A stretch of 46,137 nt of DNA from Chthonomonas sp. UBA6659 (GCA_002455425.1 DKKT01000092.1:1-46137); one strand, 5' to 3'; shown: positions 17,481 through 26,521, counted from the first letter of the stretch. Program-made: numbers and translations. Notes: generated by a model not told the origin, from the sequence alone.

Positions 17481-17539
17481 AGGCCACGATTCTAGAACGA
17501 AGCCGCCTCTTCGGCGGCGGAGATTCTTGCACTTGCACC

Positions 17540-17941
17540 ATGAGCACTCCAGGGTATTCCGGGAAACTCCTTTCGGTGAAGCTCGGCCTCAAGCCGGGAT
17601 CCCGATTCGACGTCCGCCACGCGCCGGGGCCGGTCGGCGATCTTCCCGAGCCGAACCAGCGGGTCGGTCCAGTCGATCTTCTTGTCGCCTTTTTCCGCGT
17701 GCGCGCGGACTTCGAGAGCGAGCTTCCCGAGCTTGCGGAGCGGATCTTCCCGAATGGCGGCCTCTGGATCGTTTGGCCGAAGAGGGCATCCGGGATTCGG
17801 ACCGACCTTGTCGAGCAGACGATCCGTGACGTGGCCTTGCCGCTCGGACTCGTCGACAACAAGGTGTGCGCGGTCGACGAGACTTGGTCAGGACTGCGTC
17901 TGGTGTGGCGCAAAGCGCGGCGGATTCAGAGCAGCGAGTAG
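17540..17941 (+). CDS. DUF3052 family protein
   Basis: A 133-residue protein matching the DUF3052 pattern, with STPGYSGKLLSVKLGLKPG at the start, IFPNGGLWIVWPKRASG in the middle and RDVALPLGLVDNKVCAVDETWSGLRLVWR at the end. Function of this widespread family is unknown; the PGS and WPK segments are the conserved core. A GCCGCC/GGCGGC hairpin sits 20-40 bp upstream of the ATG. The last 16 bp overlap the 3' end of the convergent priA gene. Confidence 0.85.
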   Translation: MSTPGYSGKLLSVKLGLKPGSRFDVRHAPGPVGDLPEPNQRVGPVDLLVAFFRVRADFESELPELAERIFPNGGLWIVWPKRASGIRTDLVEQTIRDVALPLGLVDNKVCAVDETWSGLRLVWRKARRIQSSE

Positions 17942-20349
17942 GGGTCGACGTCGATCGTGAATTGGACTCCCTTCCACTCGGCATCGCCCAGCGCGCGCCC
18001 GACGAGGTGCACCTGGTCGTGGCGGCGCAGCTTGATGAGGATATGGCGTCGCCATTTGTTTTGGAGCCGCTCAAGGGCGCAATCGACAGGACCGAGGAGC
18101 ACCGCGTTCGTTGCGGACAGGCCCTCTTCAAGTCGAGCCAGGGCTTCTTGGGAGGCCCGGAGGGTCGCGCTCCGATTCTCGCCGGCAAAGACGAGATTGA
18201 CCAAACGGACAAAAGGCGGATAGAGGGCCTGTTCGCGCTCGGCTCGGAGTTCGCGATACAGGGCGGAAAAGTCATGCTCCCGCGCGGTCCGGACCGCGAT
18301 ATTGTCGGGCGAGAAGGTCTGGATGACGACGTGGCCTGGGCGATCGCCGCGGCCTGCCCGCCCAGCGACCTGCGAGAGGAGCTGGAAAGTCCTCTCGGAG
18401 CTGCGGAAGTCGGGAATGCTGAGGGCGAGGTCGGCGGCGATGACCCCGACCAACGTGACGCGAGGAAAGTCGAGTCCCTTCGCGATCATCTGGGTGCCGA
18501 CGAGGATGTCGATTTCGCCGCCTCGGAAGAGCGCGATCGTCTCCTCGAGTGCACCCCGCTTGCGGGCGATGTCGCGATCGAGGCGTGCCACCGACGCGTC
18601 GGGAAACAGGACCTTGATCTGATCCTCGACCTTCTCGACACCGGCTCCCATCGGGGCGACCTTCGTGCCGCCGCATGCGGGGCAGACATCGGGCGCGTTC
18701 TCTTGGTAGCCGCAGTGGTGGCACCGTAGCTTGGCGTCCCGCCGGTGGTACGAGAGCGTGACCGCGCAGGACGGGCACCGAAAACTGTGTCCGCACTCGC
18801 GGCACATGAGGGAAGCCGAGAAGGCGCGGCGATTCAGGAAGAGGATCACCTGCTCCTCACGCGCGAGGGTCTCGTCGATGGCGTCGAGCAACGTTTCGCA
18901 GAACAGGGCCGGGCGTCCCACTTTGAAGAGCGGTCGCATGTCCTCGATCGCCACGGACGGCAGGGTCGCATGGGCGGCCCGCTCCCTGAGCTCGAGGAGT
19001 TGCCAGTGGCCCTTTTCCGCCTCGAAATAGGTCTCGATGCTCGGCGTTGCCGATCCGAGCACGATCGGGCAGCCGAAACGACGGGCGAGGAAGCGGGTTG
19101 GGGCTTTGGCGTGATAGCGCGGTGCGCTTTCCTGCTTGTAGCCGGCTTCGTGCTCCTCGTCCATGACGATCAGGCCGAGGTCACGGAACGGAGCGAAGAT
19201 GGCGGATCGAGTGCCGAGGACGACCGACGCGGTTCCGGCTTTGATGCGGCTCCAGTTCTCCAGTCTCTCGCTCGGTGGGAGGCTGCTGTGGAGGACGACG
19301 ACGGCGGCGCCGAAGCGCGATCGGAGCTGTCCGATCGCTTGCGCCGTGAGTGCGATCTCCGGAACGAGATAGAGCACTTGCCGGCCCTCAAGGAGCGCCT
19401 CCTCGGCCGATCGGAGATACACCTCCGTTTTTCCGCTCCCGGTGATGCCGAAGAGCAGGAACGGCTCGAAGCGGCGCGCCCGCACGCCTTCCGTGATCGC
19501 GTCGATCGCTTGCTGTTGGGCACGGTTCGGTTGGGGAGGGTGTCCTCGCTCCGGCATCCGGTTTTCGTCGACCTGCTCGAGGATGCCCGCTTGGGCGAGC
19601 GCCCGGATCGTCTGGTCGGTGACGTCGCTGAGTGCCTTGATCTCCGAGGCGGTGAACTGAATCGGCCCTGCGCCTTGGAGCATGAGCACCGCCTTCGACT
19701 GGGCCGGTTTGCGTTTGGCTTCGACGAGGAAGCGATCGACTCTCGCTTCGTCGGCGATGAGTCGGTAGAGCCCGGGGAGACGGCGCCGGTCGGGTCTAAG
19801 GTCGAGGGCCATCGCCTGCGCGACCAGACCCTTGCTCACCAAATGGCGAAGGGCCTTCTTCGCACCTGCCGCCAGGGGCTTGCCTGCCGCTTCGAGCAGC
19901 CGGCCTTTGGACTCGCGGAGCACGGCGAGTGCCTCGCCTTGGGCCGCGCTGAGGGGCAGTCCGGTCTCGGCGTTCGGGATCAGTCTCCACTCGGTGACGA
20001 TCCGTTGTCGAGCCCCAGGGGCGATCGCGAGGCTGAGCACGGTGGGAAGGGGCGTGAGCGTGTCGCTCGCGATGCGCTCGAGGAGATCGAGGGTCGGGGG
20101 AGGGATCTCTGCCCCGACGATGCGAGGGCCGAGTGGCCGGAGTCGTCCAGGATCGAAGCCGAGCTCCTCGGGGGTGACGTCGCGGATGCGAAAGACGAAC
20201 CCGAGGGTCGAACGGCCGCCAAGAGGGACAAACCGAGCCTGCCCGAGTTCGGCATCGCCGGCGAGGTACGTGTACCGCGCCTCTGTGCCGCCTGATCGCG
20301 CGTCGAGGACGACGTCGGCGACCTTGAGGAGTTCTTCGCGAGCGGGCAC
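17926..20349 (-). CDS. priA: Primosomal replication-restart helicase PriA
   Basis: An approximately 807-residue superfamily 2 helicase that reloads the replisome at stalled forks. It has the N-terminal 3'-DNA-binding domain (ARYTYLAGDAELGQARFVPLGG), a winged-helix region, Walker A GITGSGKTEVYL, the DEEH box IVMDEEHEAGYKQ, and four CxxC pairs forming two zinc sites (CREC, CPSC, CHHC, CPAC), then the helicase motif QVAGRAGRGDRPGHV. GTG 20349 is preferred as start; TTG 20415 is in frame but adds 22 residues lacking similarity. It overlaps the DUF3052 gene tail by 16 bp. Confidence 0.95.
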   Translation of the reverse strand: MPAREELLKVADVVLDARSGGTEARYTYLAGDAELGQARFVPLGGRSTLGFVFRIRDVTPEELGFDPGRLRPLGPRIVGAEIPPPTLDLLERIASDTLTPLPTVLSLAIAPGARQRIVTEWRLIPNAETGLPLSAAQGEALAVLRESKGRLLEAAGKPLAAGAKKALRHLVSKGLVAQAMALDLRPDRRRLPGLYRLIADEARVDRFLVEAKRKPAQSKAVLMLQGAGPIQFTASEIKALSDVTDQTIRALAQAGILEQVDENRMPERGHPPQPNRAQQQAIDAITEGVRARRFEPFLLFGITGSGKTEVYLRSAEEALLEGRQVLYLVPEIALTAQAIGQLRSRFGAAVVVLHSSLPPSERLENWSRIKAGTASVVLGTRSAIFAPFRDLGLIVMDEEHEAGYKQESAPRYHAKAPTRFLARRFGCPIVLGSATPSIETYFEAEKGHWQLLELRERAAHATLPSVAIEDMRPLFKVGRPALFCETLLDAIDETLAREEQVILFLNRRAFSASLMCRECGHSFRCPSCAVTLSYHRRDAKLRCHHCGYQENAPDVCPACGGTKVAPMGAGVEKVEDQIKVLFPDASVARLDRDIARKRGALEETIALFRGGEIDILVGTQMIAKGLDFPRVTLVGVIAADLALSIPDFRSSERTFQLLSQVAGRAGRGDRPGHVVIQTFSPDNIAVRTAREHDFSALYRELRAEREQALYPPFVRLVNLVFAGENRSATLRASQEALARLEEGLSATNAVLLGPVDCALERLQNKWRRHILIKLRRHDQVHLVGRALGDAEWKGVQFTIDVDPYSLL

Positions 20350-20417
20350 GTCCAGAGGGTAGCACGCGGAGTCCCCATTTTCCGCTACATCATCCGCGGC
20401 CCGGATGGGCCTCAATT

Positions 20418-20432
20418 CGTCTTAACAAGACG
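20418..20432. repeat. Short perfect inverted repeat at the start of the barrel gene
   Basis: CGTCTT-AAC-AAGACG, a perfect 6-bp palindrome with a 3-bp centre, ends one base before the ATG of the downstream barrel protein gene and lies in the divergent priA interval. It occupies the ribosome-binding position. It may be an operator or an mRNA hairpin; no function is proven. Confidence 0.4.
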
Positions 20433-21602
20433 ATGCTGACCGACGCCCCTCTCGACGTTTCCCAAGATTGGAAGATCGCGCCTTCGGGTGAAGTTCGGCT
20501 CCGCTATGAGCGTCGAGTCGACAAGGATTTCCTCGACGACGCCAACGACAATCGGAGCGATCTGTTCTGGCGTTTTCGGCCGGGCGTCGTCCTCACTGGG
20601 CCGAAGGGCGTCAAGATCACGCTCCAAGTGCAGGCGTTCATCAATCAGTTCTGGACGCCAGGGCGGAACGCGAGCACCCAGGGCTACGACGTCTTCCTCG
20701 CGAACGTCGAGATGCCCGTGGCGGATGGCAAGCTGACGTTAGGACGTCAGCGATTCGGTTACTTCGACCAGCGGCTGCTCGGTTCCCGCGACTGGGGCAA
20801 CAAGGGCTCCAGTTGGGACATGGTCCGCTTCGTGGGGCCGAAGGTCGACGCGTTCGCAGGCAAGTTGGCGGTCGGGAGGCGGGGAATGAAAGACCAGTAC
20901 TTGGCCGCGGTGGTAGCGAAGCACGGCAAATCCGAGACCTCGGTCGTCTACAAGCACGACAAGTTGTCGGGCGGTGACGTCAACATCGGCACCCTCATCC
21001 ATAACGGCACGCTCTCCAAGGACAAGTGGACTCTGGGCTATGAGGGTGCGGTCCAGTTTGGCCGCAGCGAGGGAAAGGACCTGCTCGCGTGGTCGGGCGC
21101 GGTGAAGGCGACGTGGGCGCTGAGCCCCCGGTTCAAGGCTTCGGGGGTTCTCGAAGTCGCGAGCGGCGGGAGCGGGGAGTCGACGACGCGTCTCTTCGAC
21201 GATCTCGCTTACGCGAACCACGACCAGATGGGCATCACCGATATGCAGGGATTCCGCAACGTCATCCATGCGGGCCTGACCGGAGAGGTCACCGTAAACC
21301 CGCAGTGGCGCGTGGTCGGTCGAGCCAGCCACTTCTGGCTGTACGACAAGACCGACGGCTGGTACGACGAAAACGGAGCGCTCAACCGACGTCGAGGCGG
21401 CTTCTTCATCGATCCGACCGGCGACAGCGGTCGTGATCTCGGCACCGAAGTCAGCATCGAGGCGTTCTACACGCCGGTGAAGAACCAGATTTGGCGCTTC
21501 GGCTGTGGCGTCTTTCTGCCGGGCAATTTCGTGAAGAACATGAACGACGGCACGGCGCGCAACCAGTTCTGGCTCTTCGCGCAATACACGTACCGGTTCT
21601 GA
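20433..21602 (+). CDS. Alginate-export-type outer-membrane beta-barrel protein, apparently without signal peptide
   Basis: A 389-residue barrel protein resembling the alginate export/porin family. Typical strands include SGEVRLRYERRVDKDF, RFRPGVVLTGPKGVKITLQVQ, and KLTLGRQRFGYFDQRLLGS with the family's GRQ motif. The chain ends in aromatic-rich QYTYRF with a terminal Phe, an outer-membrane assembly signal. The odd point is the N-terminus: the first Met is followed directly by mature-looking sequence (LTDAPLDVSQDWK), and no in-frame upstream start gives a hydrophobic leader. Possible causes are a lost 5' end, an error in the sequence, or an unrecognised start. It could transport anionic polysaccharide; this is family inference. 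Confidence 0.75.
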   Translation: MLTDAPLDVSQDWKIAPSGEVRLRYERRVDKDFLDDANDNRSDLFWRFRPGVVLTGPKGVKITLQVQAFINQFWTPGRNASTQGYDVFLANVEMPVADGKLTLGRQRFGYFDQRLLGSRDWGNKGSSWDMVRFVGPKVDAFAGKLAVGRRGMKDQYLAAVVAKHGKSETSVVYKHDKLSGGDVNIGTLIHNGTLSKDKWTLGYEGAVQFGRSEGKDLLAWSGAVKATWALSPRFKASGVLEVASGGSGESTTRLFDDLAYANHDQMGITDMQGFRNVIHAGLTGEVTVNPQWRVVGRASHFWLYDKTDGWYDENGALNRRRGGFFIDPTGDSGRDLGTEVSIEAFYTPVKNQIWRFGCGVFLPGNFVKNMNDGTARNQFWLFAQYTYRF

Positions 21603-21626
21603 AGCGCCGGCCGCCGGGGATCTTCG

Positions 21627-22346
21627 TCACTCCGATGCGGTGAGTACCCAGAGCACCCAGGGTGAGATCTCGCGCTCCGAGATCCATGCCACTCCGTCGT
21701 CGTTTCGCCCCAAGGGACGGTGGCGCTCGCGCACGTGAAGACCGGCGGCGGCATAGATCGCCTCATATCCGCCGTCGTCGCAACGGATGTCTTCGCAGAC
21801 CGGGGCGTCCTTGAAGGTACGCGTGACGATCCGGACGACGTCCTCGTTGCCGGCGACGCGATTCTCAGGAAAGGCCGTGGTCGTGAAGCTGACCCACTCG
21901 TGGATGTAGATATCGGCGGACGAGACGACGTTGACCAGGATTCCCGCCGGACGAAGCAGGCTCCGCAAAGCGCTGAACAGCGCGACTTTGCGGTCCTGCC
22001 CGGCGATGTTGTCGAAGGGGAAACATGCGAGTACGAGGTCGAAGCTCCGGGGCGCATAGGCCGAGAAGTCTCCATGTTCGATCGTGCGGAAGGTCAGATC
22101 TGGGTTCAGGGTGCGTGCCCGCTCCACCATCGAAGTGGCCACGTCGACGCCCTCGGCGTCATAGCCAAGATCGGCAAGGAGGCGGGTGCTGCGCCCTGCC
22201 CCGCACCCGAAGTCGAGGGCTCGCCCGCGCGGGACGCACCGCTGGAGCAACGACGGTAAATCCCGTCGCACCAACTGATAGGTGCCGTCCCAACCCAACT
22301 CGGCATACCCTGCCGCGTAATCCGACGCCTCGTAGACGTTGCGCAT
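21627..22346 (-). CDS. Class I SAM-dependent methyltransferase
   Basis: A 239-residue methyltransferase. Motif I is ALDFGCGAGRSTRLLADLG (SAM-binding glycine loop), motif II the acidic GVDVATSMVERA, and motif IV DLVLACFPFDNI. The N-terminal VYEASDYAAGYAELGWDGTYQL region is the substrate-cap segment common to methyltransferase-11/25 families. Substrate cannot be told. It is convergent with the barrel gene (24 bp between) and divergent from the TPR-thioredoxin gene. Confidence 0.88.
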   Translation of the reverse strand: MRNVYEASDYAAGYAELGWDGTYQLVRRDLPSLLQRCVPRGRALDFGCGAGRSTRLLADLGYDAEGVDVATSMVERARTLNPDLTFRTIEHGDFSAYAPRSFDLVLACFPFDNIAGQDRKVALFSALRSLLRPAGILVNVVSSADIYIHEWVSFTTTAFPENRVAGNEDVVRIVTRTFKDAPVCEDIRCDDGGYEAIYAAAGLHVRERHRPLGRNDDGVAWISEREISPWVLWVLTASE

Positions 22347-22432
22347 CGATGCGCTTTGAGTATGTCCCGAGCCATCGCGCGTGGGGTTGGCCCGGTCTTC
22401 CCTTATGTCAAAATCAATCGGAGCCCATCACC

Positions 22433-24604
22433 ATGAGACCCTTCCTTTGCACCGTTTTCGTCGCAGCCGTCGCCCTGTCCGCCCCCGCCGACGACGGAAA
22501 ATTCGGGCACTCGAAGCACGGGACTGCGTTCGACGCCGGGCTTCGCTCGCGGCCCTGGAAGATCGAGGGAGCGGGCCATGCGCCTTTCCGAATCACCACC
22601 CAGCACCCCGAGGTTCAGGGCTGGTTCGACCAAGCCAATGCGCTCCTTCACAGCTTCTGGTTCGAGGAAGCTGAGCGGTCGCTCCGGTGGTGCCACAAGC
22701 TCGAGCCCGACAACGCGATGGTCTACTGGGGCCTCGCGCGCTGCGGTCTCAACTGGTTCACGATGTCCCAACCCGGAGCCGAGAATCTGAAGCGCTACCG
22801 CGACTTTCTCGTCGAAGCGGTGAAGCGCAAGGATGGTCTCCCGGAGCGCGAGCGGATGTACATCGAAGCTTGGGAGGCGGCATGCCTGCAGCCGGGGGTC
22901 AAGCCGACGGAAGTGATCGTGCAGAAGCTGAGCGCGGTCTGCATGAAGTACCCCGACGATATCGAGGCCAAAGCGCTGCTCGGACTCTTCAACATTCGGC
23001 AAGGCAGCCCGGTGGCGAATGACGCCCTTCTCCAAGATGTCCTGAGGGTTGCGCCGATGCACCCCGGTGCGCACCATGCACGGATCCACAACTGGGATGG
23101 GCTCGGGTCCGAGCAGGCAATCGCCAGCTGCGAGCTGTACGGCAAGGCGGCCCCGGGGGTCGGGCATTCGCTCCATATGCCGGGTCACATCTATGCCAAG
23201 GTCGGCATGTGGCATGAAGCGGCATTGGCGATGGACAGCGCCACTCGGGTCGAGCTCAGCTATATGAACAACCGGCTGGCGTTGCCTTACGAGACCTGGA
23301 ACTATGCACACAACCGGGACTACTTATGCTATATCCAAGAGCAGTTGGGGCGCGGAAACGATAGCATTCGGGGCGCCAAGGACCTAATCGCCGCGCCGCA
23401 AGACCCCGAGGTCAATCCGGCGGACACCGAGTGGACGCAGTTCCCGCTCATGCGGGCGTTGGTGAAGTTCGAACGATGGGGCGAGATCTTGGACGGTAAG
23501 ACGCTACGCCCGATGCAAGGCCCCGAGATGAACGCCATGCGCACGGCCGCAGAGGTGATCGCCCTCCTGGAGACGGGAAAGCGACCCGAGGCTCGGGAGA
23601 GGAACCGTCTTCTCGAGAGCCAACTCGCGGGTTTGCGCGAGCAGGGATCCAAAGACGATAAGGCGGGAGCGGATGAGCGGCTTCCCTTACTGATCAAGGT
23701 AGCACAGGCCAAGGTCCGCATCGCCGATGGCGACCGGCTGGGTGGCTTGGCGGTCCTGATGTCGGCCGCGGAGCAAGAGCGCAAGGCGCGCGAACGGGGC
23801 GAGTACGCCAACGATCCGCCCTTCGATCCTTGGCCGGTGCTCAGAATCGTGGCGGACGTGTTCGCCGAGGGTGGCGATCATCGCGCAGCGATCGACGCGT
23901 ACGAGAAAGCGCTCGCGCAGGAACCGAACGACGGGTGGTGTCTCGCCGGCCTGGCCCAATCGTGGATCGCTTTGGGGGATCGCGCGAAGGCGCGCGAGTA
24001 TGCAGGTCGATTGATGGCGGTTTGGAGCGGCGCAGACAAAGGCCTGCGGCCGATGGAAAAGGTCCTGGCGCTGAAACTGAACCCTCAACCTTTTCCCAAG
24101 ACCCTCCGGCCAGAAAGAACCTACGAGCCGTCCGCGCTCGATAAGCTGGGCCCCAGCAACTGGAAGCCTTTCGCGGCACCCAAGCTGGTCGGCGTCGGCG
24201 TGGACGGTAAGCCCGTTACGCTCGAAGATTATCGTGGAAAGAACGTACTCTTAGTATTTTACCTCTCCGATAAGTGCGTCCATTGCGTGGAGCAATTATC
24301 GGCGATCCATGACAAGTGGAGCGAATTCGACGCCGAGAACACCGTCGTTCTGGCATGCAGCTCGGATACGCCGGAAAAGAACAACGCCAACGACCTCTCG
24401 TCGTTCAAGATCAAGCTGATTTCCGATAAGGATCACGAGAATGCCCGTCGCTTTGCCTCTTATGATGATTTCGAATCGATGGAACTGCATTCCACGATTC
24501 TCATCGACAAGGAAGGTCGCGTGCGTTGGAAACGCACCGGCGGTGACCCGTTCATGAAGATCGACTATCTTCTAGCAGAGATCAAGCGCTGGGAGAAGCG
24601 GTAG
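22433..24604 (+). CDS. Secreted TPR protein with C-terminal thioredoxin/redoxin domain
   Basis: A 723-residue protein beginning at ATG 22433 after a CGGAG ribosome-binding site; the open frame upstream lacks a better start. Signal peptide RPFLCTVFVAAVALSAPADD predicts export. Residues about 40-590 are helical TPR-type repeats, including an LHSFWFEEAERSLRWC opening and a His-rich stretch HSLHMPGHIYAKVGMWHEAA characteristic of an uncharacterised TPR family. The last 160 residues are a redoxin domain (GKNVLLVFYLSDKCVHC) with a CVHC redox pair at Cys615/618. The fusion suggests an exported disulfide-handling protein. Alternatives include a chaperone-like scaffold. Fold assignments are solid, function is not. 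Confidence 0.8.
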   Translation: MRPFLCTVFVAAVALSAPADDGKFGHSKHGTAFDAGLRSRPWKIEGAGHAPFRITTQHPEVQGWFDQANALLHSFWFEEAERSLRWCHKLEPDNAMVYWGLARCGLNWFTMSQPGAENLKRYRDFLVEAVKRKDGLPERERMYIEAWEAACLQPGVKPTEVIVQKLSAVCMKYPDDIEAKALLGLFNIRQGSPVANDALLQDVLRVAPMHPGAHHARIHNWDGLGSEQAIASCELYGKAAPGVGHSLHMPGHIYAKVGMWHEAALAMDSATRVELSYMNNRLALPYETWNYAHNRDYLCYIQEQLGRGNDSIRGAKDLIAAPQDPEVNPADTEWTQFPLMRALVKFERWGEILDGKTLRPMQGPEMNAMRTAAEVIALLETGKRPEARERNRLLESQLAGLREQGSKDDKAGADERLPLLIKVAQAKVRIADGDRLGGLAVLMSAAEQERKARERGEYANDPPFDPWPVLRIVADVFAEGGDHRAAIDAYEKALAQEPNDGWCLAGLAQSWIALGDRAKAREYAGRLMAVWSGADKGLRPMEKVLALKLNPQPFPKTLRPERTYEPSALDKLGPSNWKPFAAPKLVGVGVDGKPVTLEDYRGKNVLLVFYLSDKCVHCVEQLSAIHDKWSEFDAENTVVLACSSDTPEKNNANDLSSFKIKLISDKDHENARRFASYDDFESMELHSTILIDKEGRVRWKRTGGDPFMKIDYLLAEIKRWEKR

Positions 24605-24639
24605 TCGCCGCACGCGCCCCGGCTGGTTGTGGAGAGCGC

Positions 24640-25143
24640 TCAGACAAGGTCCTCAGCGTTCTCCGCGATGAAGTCCACGATGCGACCCACGAGCACTTCC
24701 AGTCGACGCGCGTTCTCTTCGGTCTCGGGGAGAAGCTCCCAAGATGCGGGGTCGCGCAGCGGCATCACGGGGTCTTCGTAGTCTGTGCCCAGCACCTTGT
24801 CGCACCATCGTTGGACTTCGTCGGCATAGCCGTGGAGCGCCTGAATAGCGTTTTTGATGTCGTCGGCATCGAGGTACGCGGGCGGAACGTCACCGACGAC
24901 GACCCACGCGTGATCGGTCTCGGCTTCGTCCGAGCGAAACTGGACATAGAGTACGTCGAGGCTCTGCATGGACCGCGCGTACCAGACCCCAAGGATGTCT
25001 TGACACCAGTCGTGGGCGGCGAGAAAACGGCTGGCTCGCTCGGCCGCTACGCCGATTCTCGGGTCGAAGTCCGAGGTTGGGTCCACCCGCGTCATCTGGG
25101 TCGTGTCGATCTTCCTCACAGGCCTGGGTTGATTTTCCTTCAT
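24640..25143 (-). CDS. Hypothetical protein (weak DUF4826-like pattern)
   Basis: A 167-residue protein from ATG 25143; an upstream in-frame stretch crosses into the repeat array and is rejected as start. It is acidic and soluble, with DFDPRIGVAAERASRFLAAH, WVVVGDVPPAYLDADDIK, and a C-terminal helix VGRIVDFIAENAEDLV. The central WVVVGDVPPAYL resembles the conserved core of DUF4826, but the match is by eye only. No signal peptide or membrane span is seen. It is convergent with the TPR-thioredoxin gene and lies immediately downstream, in its own direction, of the tandem repeats, so its 5' end and promoter might be affected by them. Confidence 0.55.
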   Translation of the reverse strand: MKENQPRPVRKIDTTQMTRVDPTSDFDPRIGVAAERASRFLAAHDWCQDILGVWYARSMQSLDVLYVQFRSDEAETDHAWVVVGDVPPAYLDADDIKNAIQALHGYADEVQRWCDKVLGTDYEDPVMPLRDPASWELLPETEENARRLEVLVGRIVDFIAENAEDLV

Positions 25144-25202
25144 TCCTTGGCCGGAAGTGAGTGTCGTTGGAGCATTCGGCGGCCAAAGGGAACCTTTCCG
25201 CC

Positions 25203-25440
25203 CTTGGGGGAGAAGTACTCCGTACCGTACCGGCCTCCTCAACCGGTTCGGGCTGCGCCCTCACCGACTTCTCCTCCAATGGAGGAGAAGTACTCCGTAC
25301 CGTACCGGCCTCCTCAACCGGTTCGGGCTGCGCCCTCACCGACTTCTCCTCCATGGAGGAGAAGTACTCCGTACCGGACCGGCCTACTCAACCGGTTCGG
25401 GCTGCGGCCTCACCGACTTCTCCTCCATGGAGGAGAAGGG
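25203..25440. repeat. Tandem palindromic repeat array (three units of 74-75 bp)
   Basis: Three near-identical units begin with GAGAAGTACTCC at 25210, 25285 and 25359, with the start of a fourth at 25433. Units share GTACCGTACCGGCC, CAACCGGTTCGGGCTGCG and CTCACCGACTTCTCC. Unit junctions form palindromes: arms CTTCTCCTCCA and TGGAGGAGAAG abut perfectly at two junctions, and one extra base interrupts the first. The last unit has diverged slightly (GGACC for GTACC). No spacers separate the units. This resembles the dispersed intergenic palindromic elements seen in many bacteria rather than CRISPR. The stretch 25144-25568 contains otherwise only the terminator below. Confidence 0.85.
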
Positions 25441-25495
25441 CTTCGATCGCGACCCAGGGTTCGAGAGCGCACCGAGCCGGGTGAGATGCGGACGC

Positions 25496-25526
25496 AAAAA
25501 AAGAGGCGGGCCCCGGAGGGGCCGCC
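25496..25526 (-). terminator. Rho-independent terminator of the PEP-CTERM gene
   Basis: Read on the minus strand: GGCGGCCCC, loop TCC, GGGGCCCGCC, then a U tract TCTTTTTTT (plus-strand A run 25496-25502). One bulged base in an otherwise complete GC stem. It stands 42 bp after the stop codon of the PEP-CTERM gene. Confidence 0.9.
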
Positions 25527-25568
25527 TTGTATTCAGTGTTTTGCCTTGGGTCAGGATCGCTTTGCCGA

Positions 25569-26399
25569 CTATTTGCGACGACGGCGTGCGACGAGGAGAC
25601 CGAGACCGCCCGCCAGAGCCAGAAGCGACGCCGGCTCGGGGACGGGATTGTAGATCTCTTTCACGAGAGATCCCACAAACTGATTGCCGAAGCCGCCGGT
25701 GGAGGGCGGCGTGAGGTCGACGCGCCATTGGAACGCACCGGTCCAATCGTTGGGACCCGCGTCGGCTCCGTTGTTGAGGTTCGTGATCTGATTGTTGGAA
25801 AGGCGCCCCACCAGATTCGGGTAGTCACGCATCTCCCAGCCGATGAGGCTTCCAGCAGAGGCGGTCAAGGTGCCCCACGTCGGCGAGGCGCCGTCGGTGA
25901 CCGTCATGTAGTTGGGGCCGACGAACTGGCCGGTGTCGTCGCCGGCGGTGTTGTTCAGATCGTAGTCAGTGTACGAGAAGAAGTCCACGCCGACCGGGGT
26001 GTTGCGCAGGTTCTCGATCTTGAAGCCGATCTGGACACGGGCATGATTTGGGTTCAGGGCGGTCAGGGTGTATTGAAGATCGAAGATGACGTCGCGCTCG
26101 CGATAGACGAGACGGATCGTGCTCGGGCTGTCCTGCTGCGAGAAGACTTGGTTCGAAAGGGCGAATTCGCGACCGTCACCGGTGAATCGGAACCACCACC
26201 AGTTCTGGGCGAGATTGTCGATCCCGTTGGAGGTGCTGAAGTTGGCGAGCCCGTTGTTGCTGTTCGTACCTGGCAACCGGAGGTTCCCTTCGCTGTAGGT
26301 TGCGCCGTTGTGGTTGAGAACAAAGGAGTCCACAATCGCGAAGGACGCGCTCGCCACTGCGAGCAATCCGACCACACCCACCGATTTCGTCCAAGTCAT
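25569..26399 (-). CDS. PEP-CTERM sorting domain protein
   Basis: A 276-residue exported surface protein. ATG 26399 is chosen because AGAGAGAGG lies just upstream. It starts with a signal peptide (TWTKSVGVVGLLAVASASFA), continues with beta-rich extracellular sequence poor in Cys and rich in Asn, Thr and Gly, and ends with the sorting signal VPEPASLLALAGG, a hydrophobic span and a RRRRK tail. Such tails are processed by exosortase-type enzymes in bacteria with exopolysaccharide matrices. No exosortase gene lies in the window. The function of the body domain is unknown. Confidence 0.93.
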   Translation of the reverse strand: MTWTKSVGVVGLLAVASASFAIVDSFVLNHNGATYSEGNLRLPGTNSNNGLANFSTSNGIDNLAQNWWWFRFTGDGREFALSNQVFSQQDSPSTIRLVYRERDVIFDLQYTLTALNPNHARVQIGFKIENLRNTPVGVDFFSYTDYDLNNTAGDDTGQFVGPNYMTVTDGASPTWGTLTASAGSLIGWEMRDYPNLVGRLSNNQITNLNNGADAGPNDWTGAFQWRVDLTPPSTGGFGNQFVGSLVKEIYNPVPEPASLLALAGGLGLLVARRRRK

Positions 26400-26521
26400 T
26401 GAAAACCTCTCTCTATCCACTCATCCGAGACCGCGAAACTCCGCGCTCAACGTGACGATGAGTGTAGCAAAGTGGAGACGCCAATCGGTGACGATTGCGG
26501 TAAAACCCGTATTCCTACCTG

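Noticed and set aside
18745..20295. Plus-strand open frame of about 516 codons opposite priA
   Set aside because: Low-complexity charged translation typical of an antisense frame; priA carries helicase and zinc motifs in the same bases.
20418..20432. Terminator of priA or the barrel gene
   Set aside because: It lies upstream of both starts, has a stem of only 6 bp and lacks a T tract.
24890..25354. Repetitive short protein reading through the repeat array
   Set aside because: The frame is produced by the tandem repeats themselves and overlaps the hypothetical gene.
25210..25440. CRISPR array
   Set aside because: Repeats are 74-75 bp in direct tandem with no spacers between them, and no cas gene is nearby.
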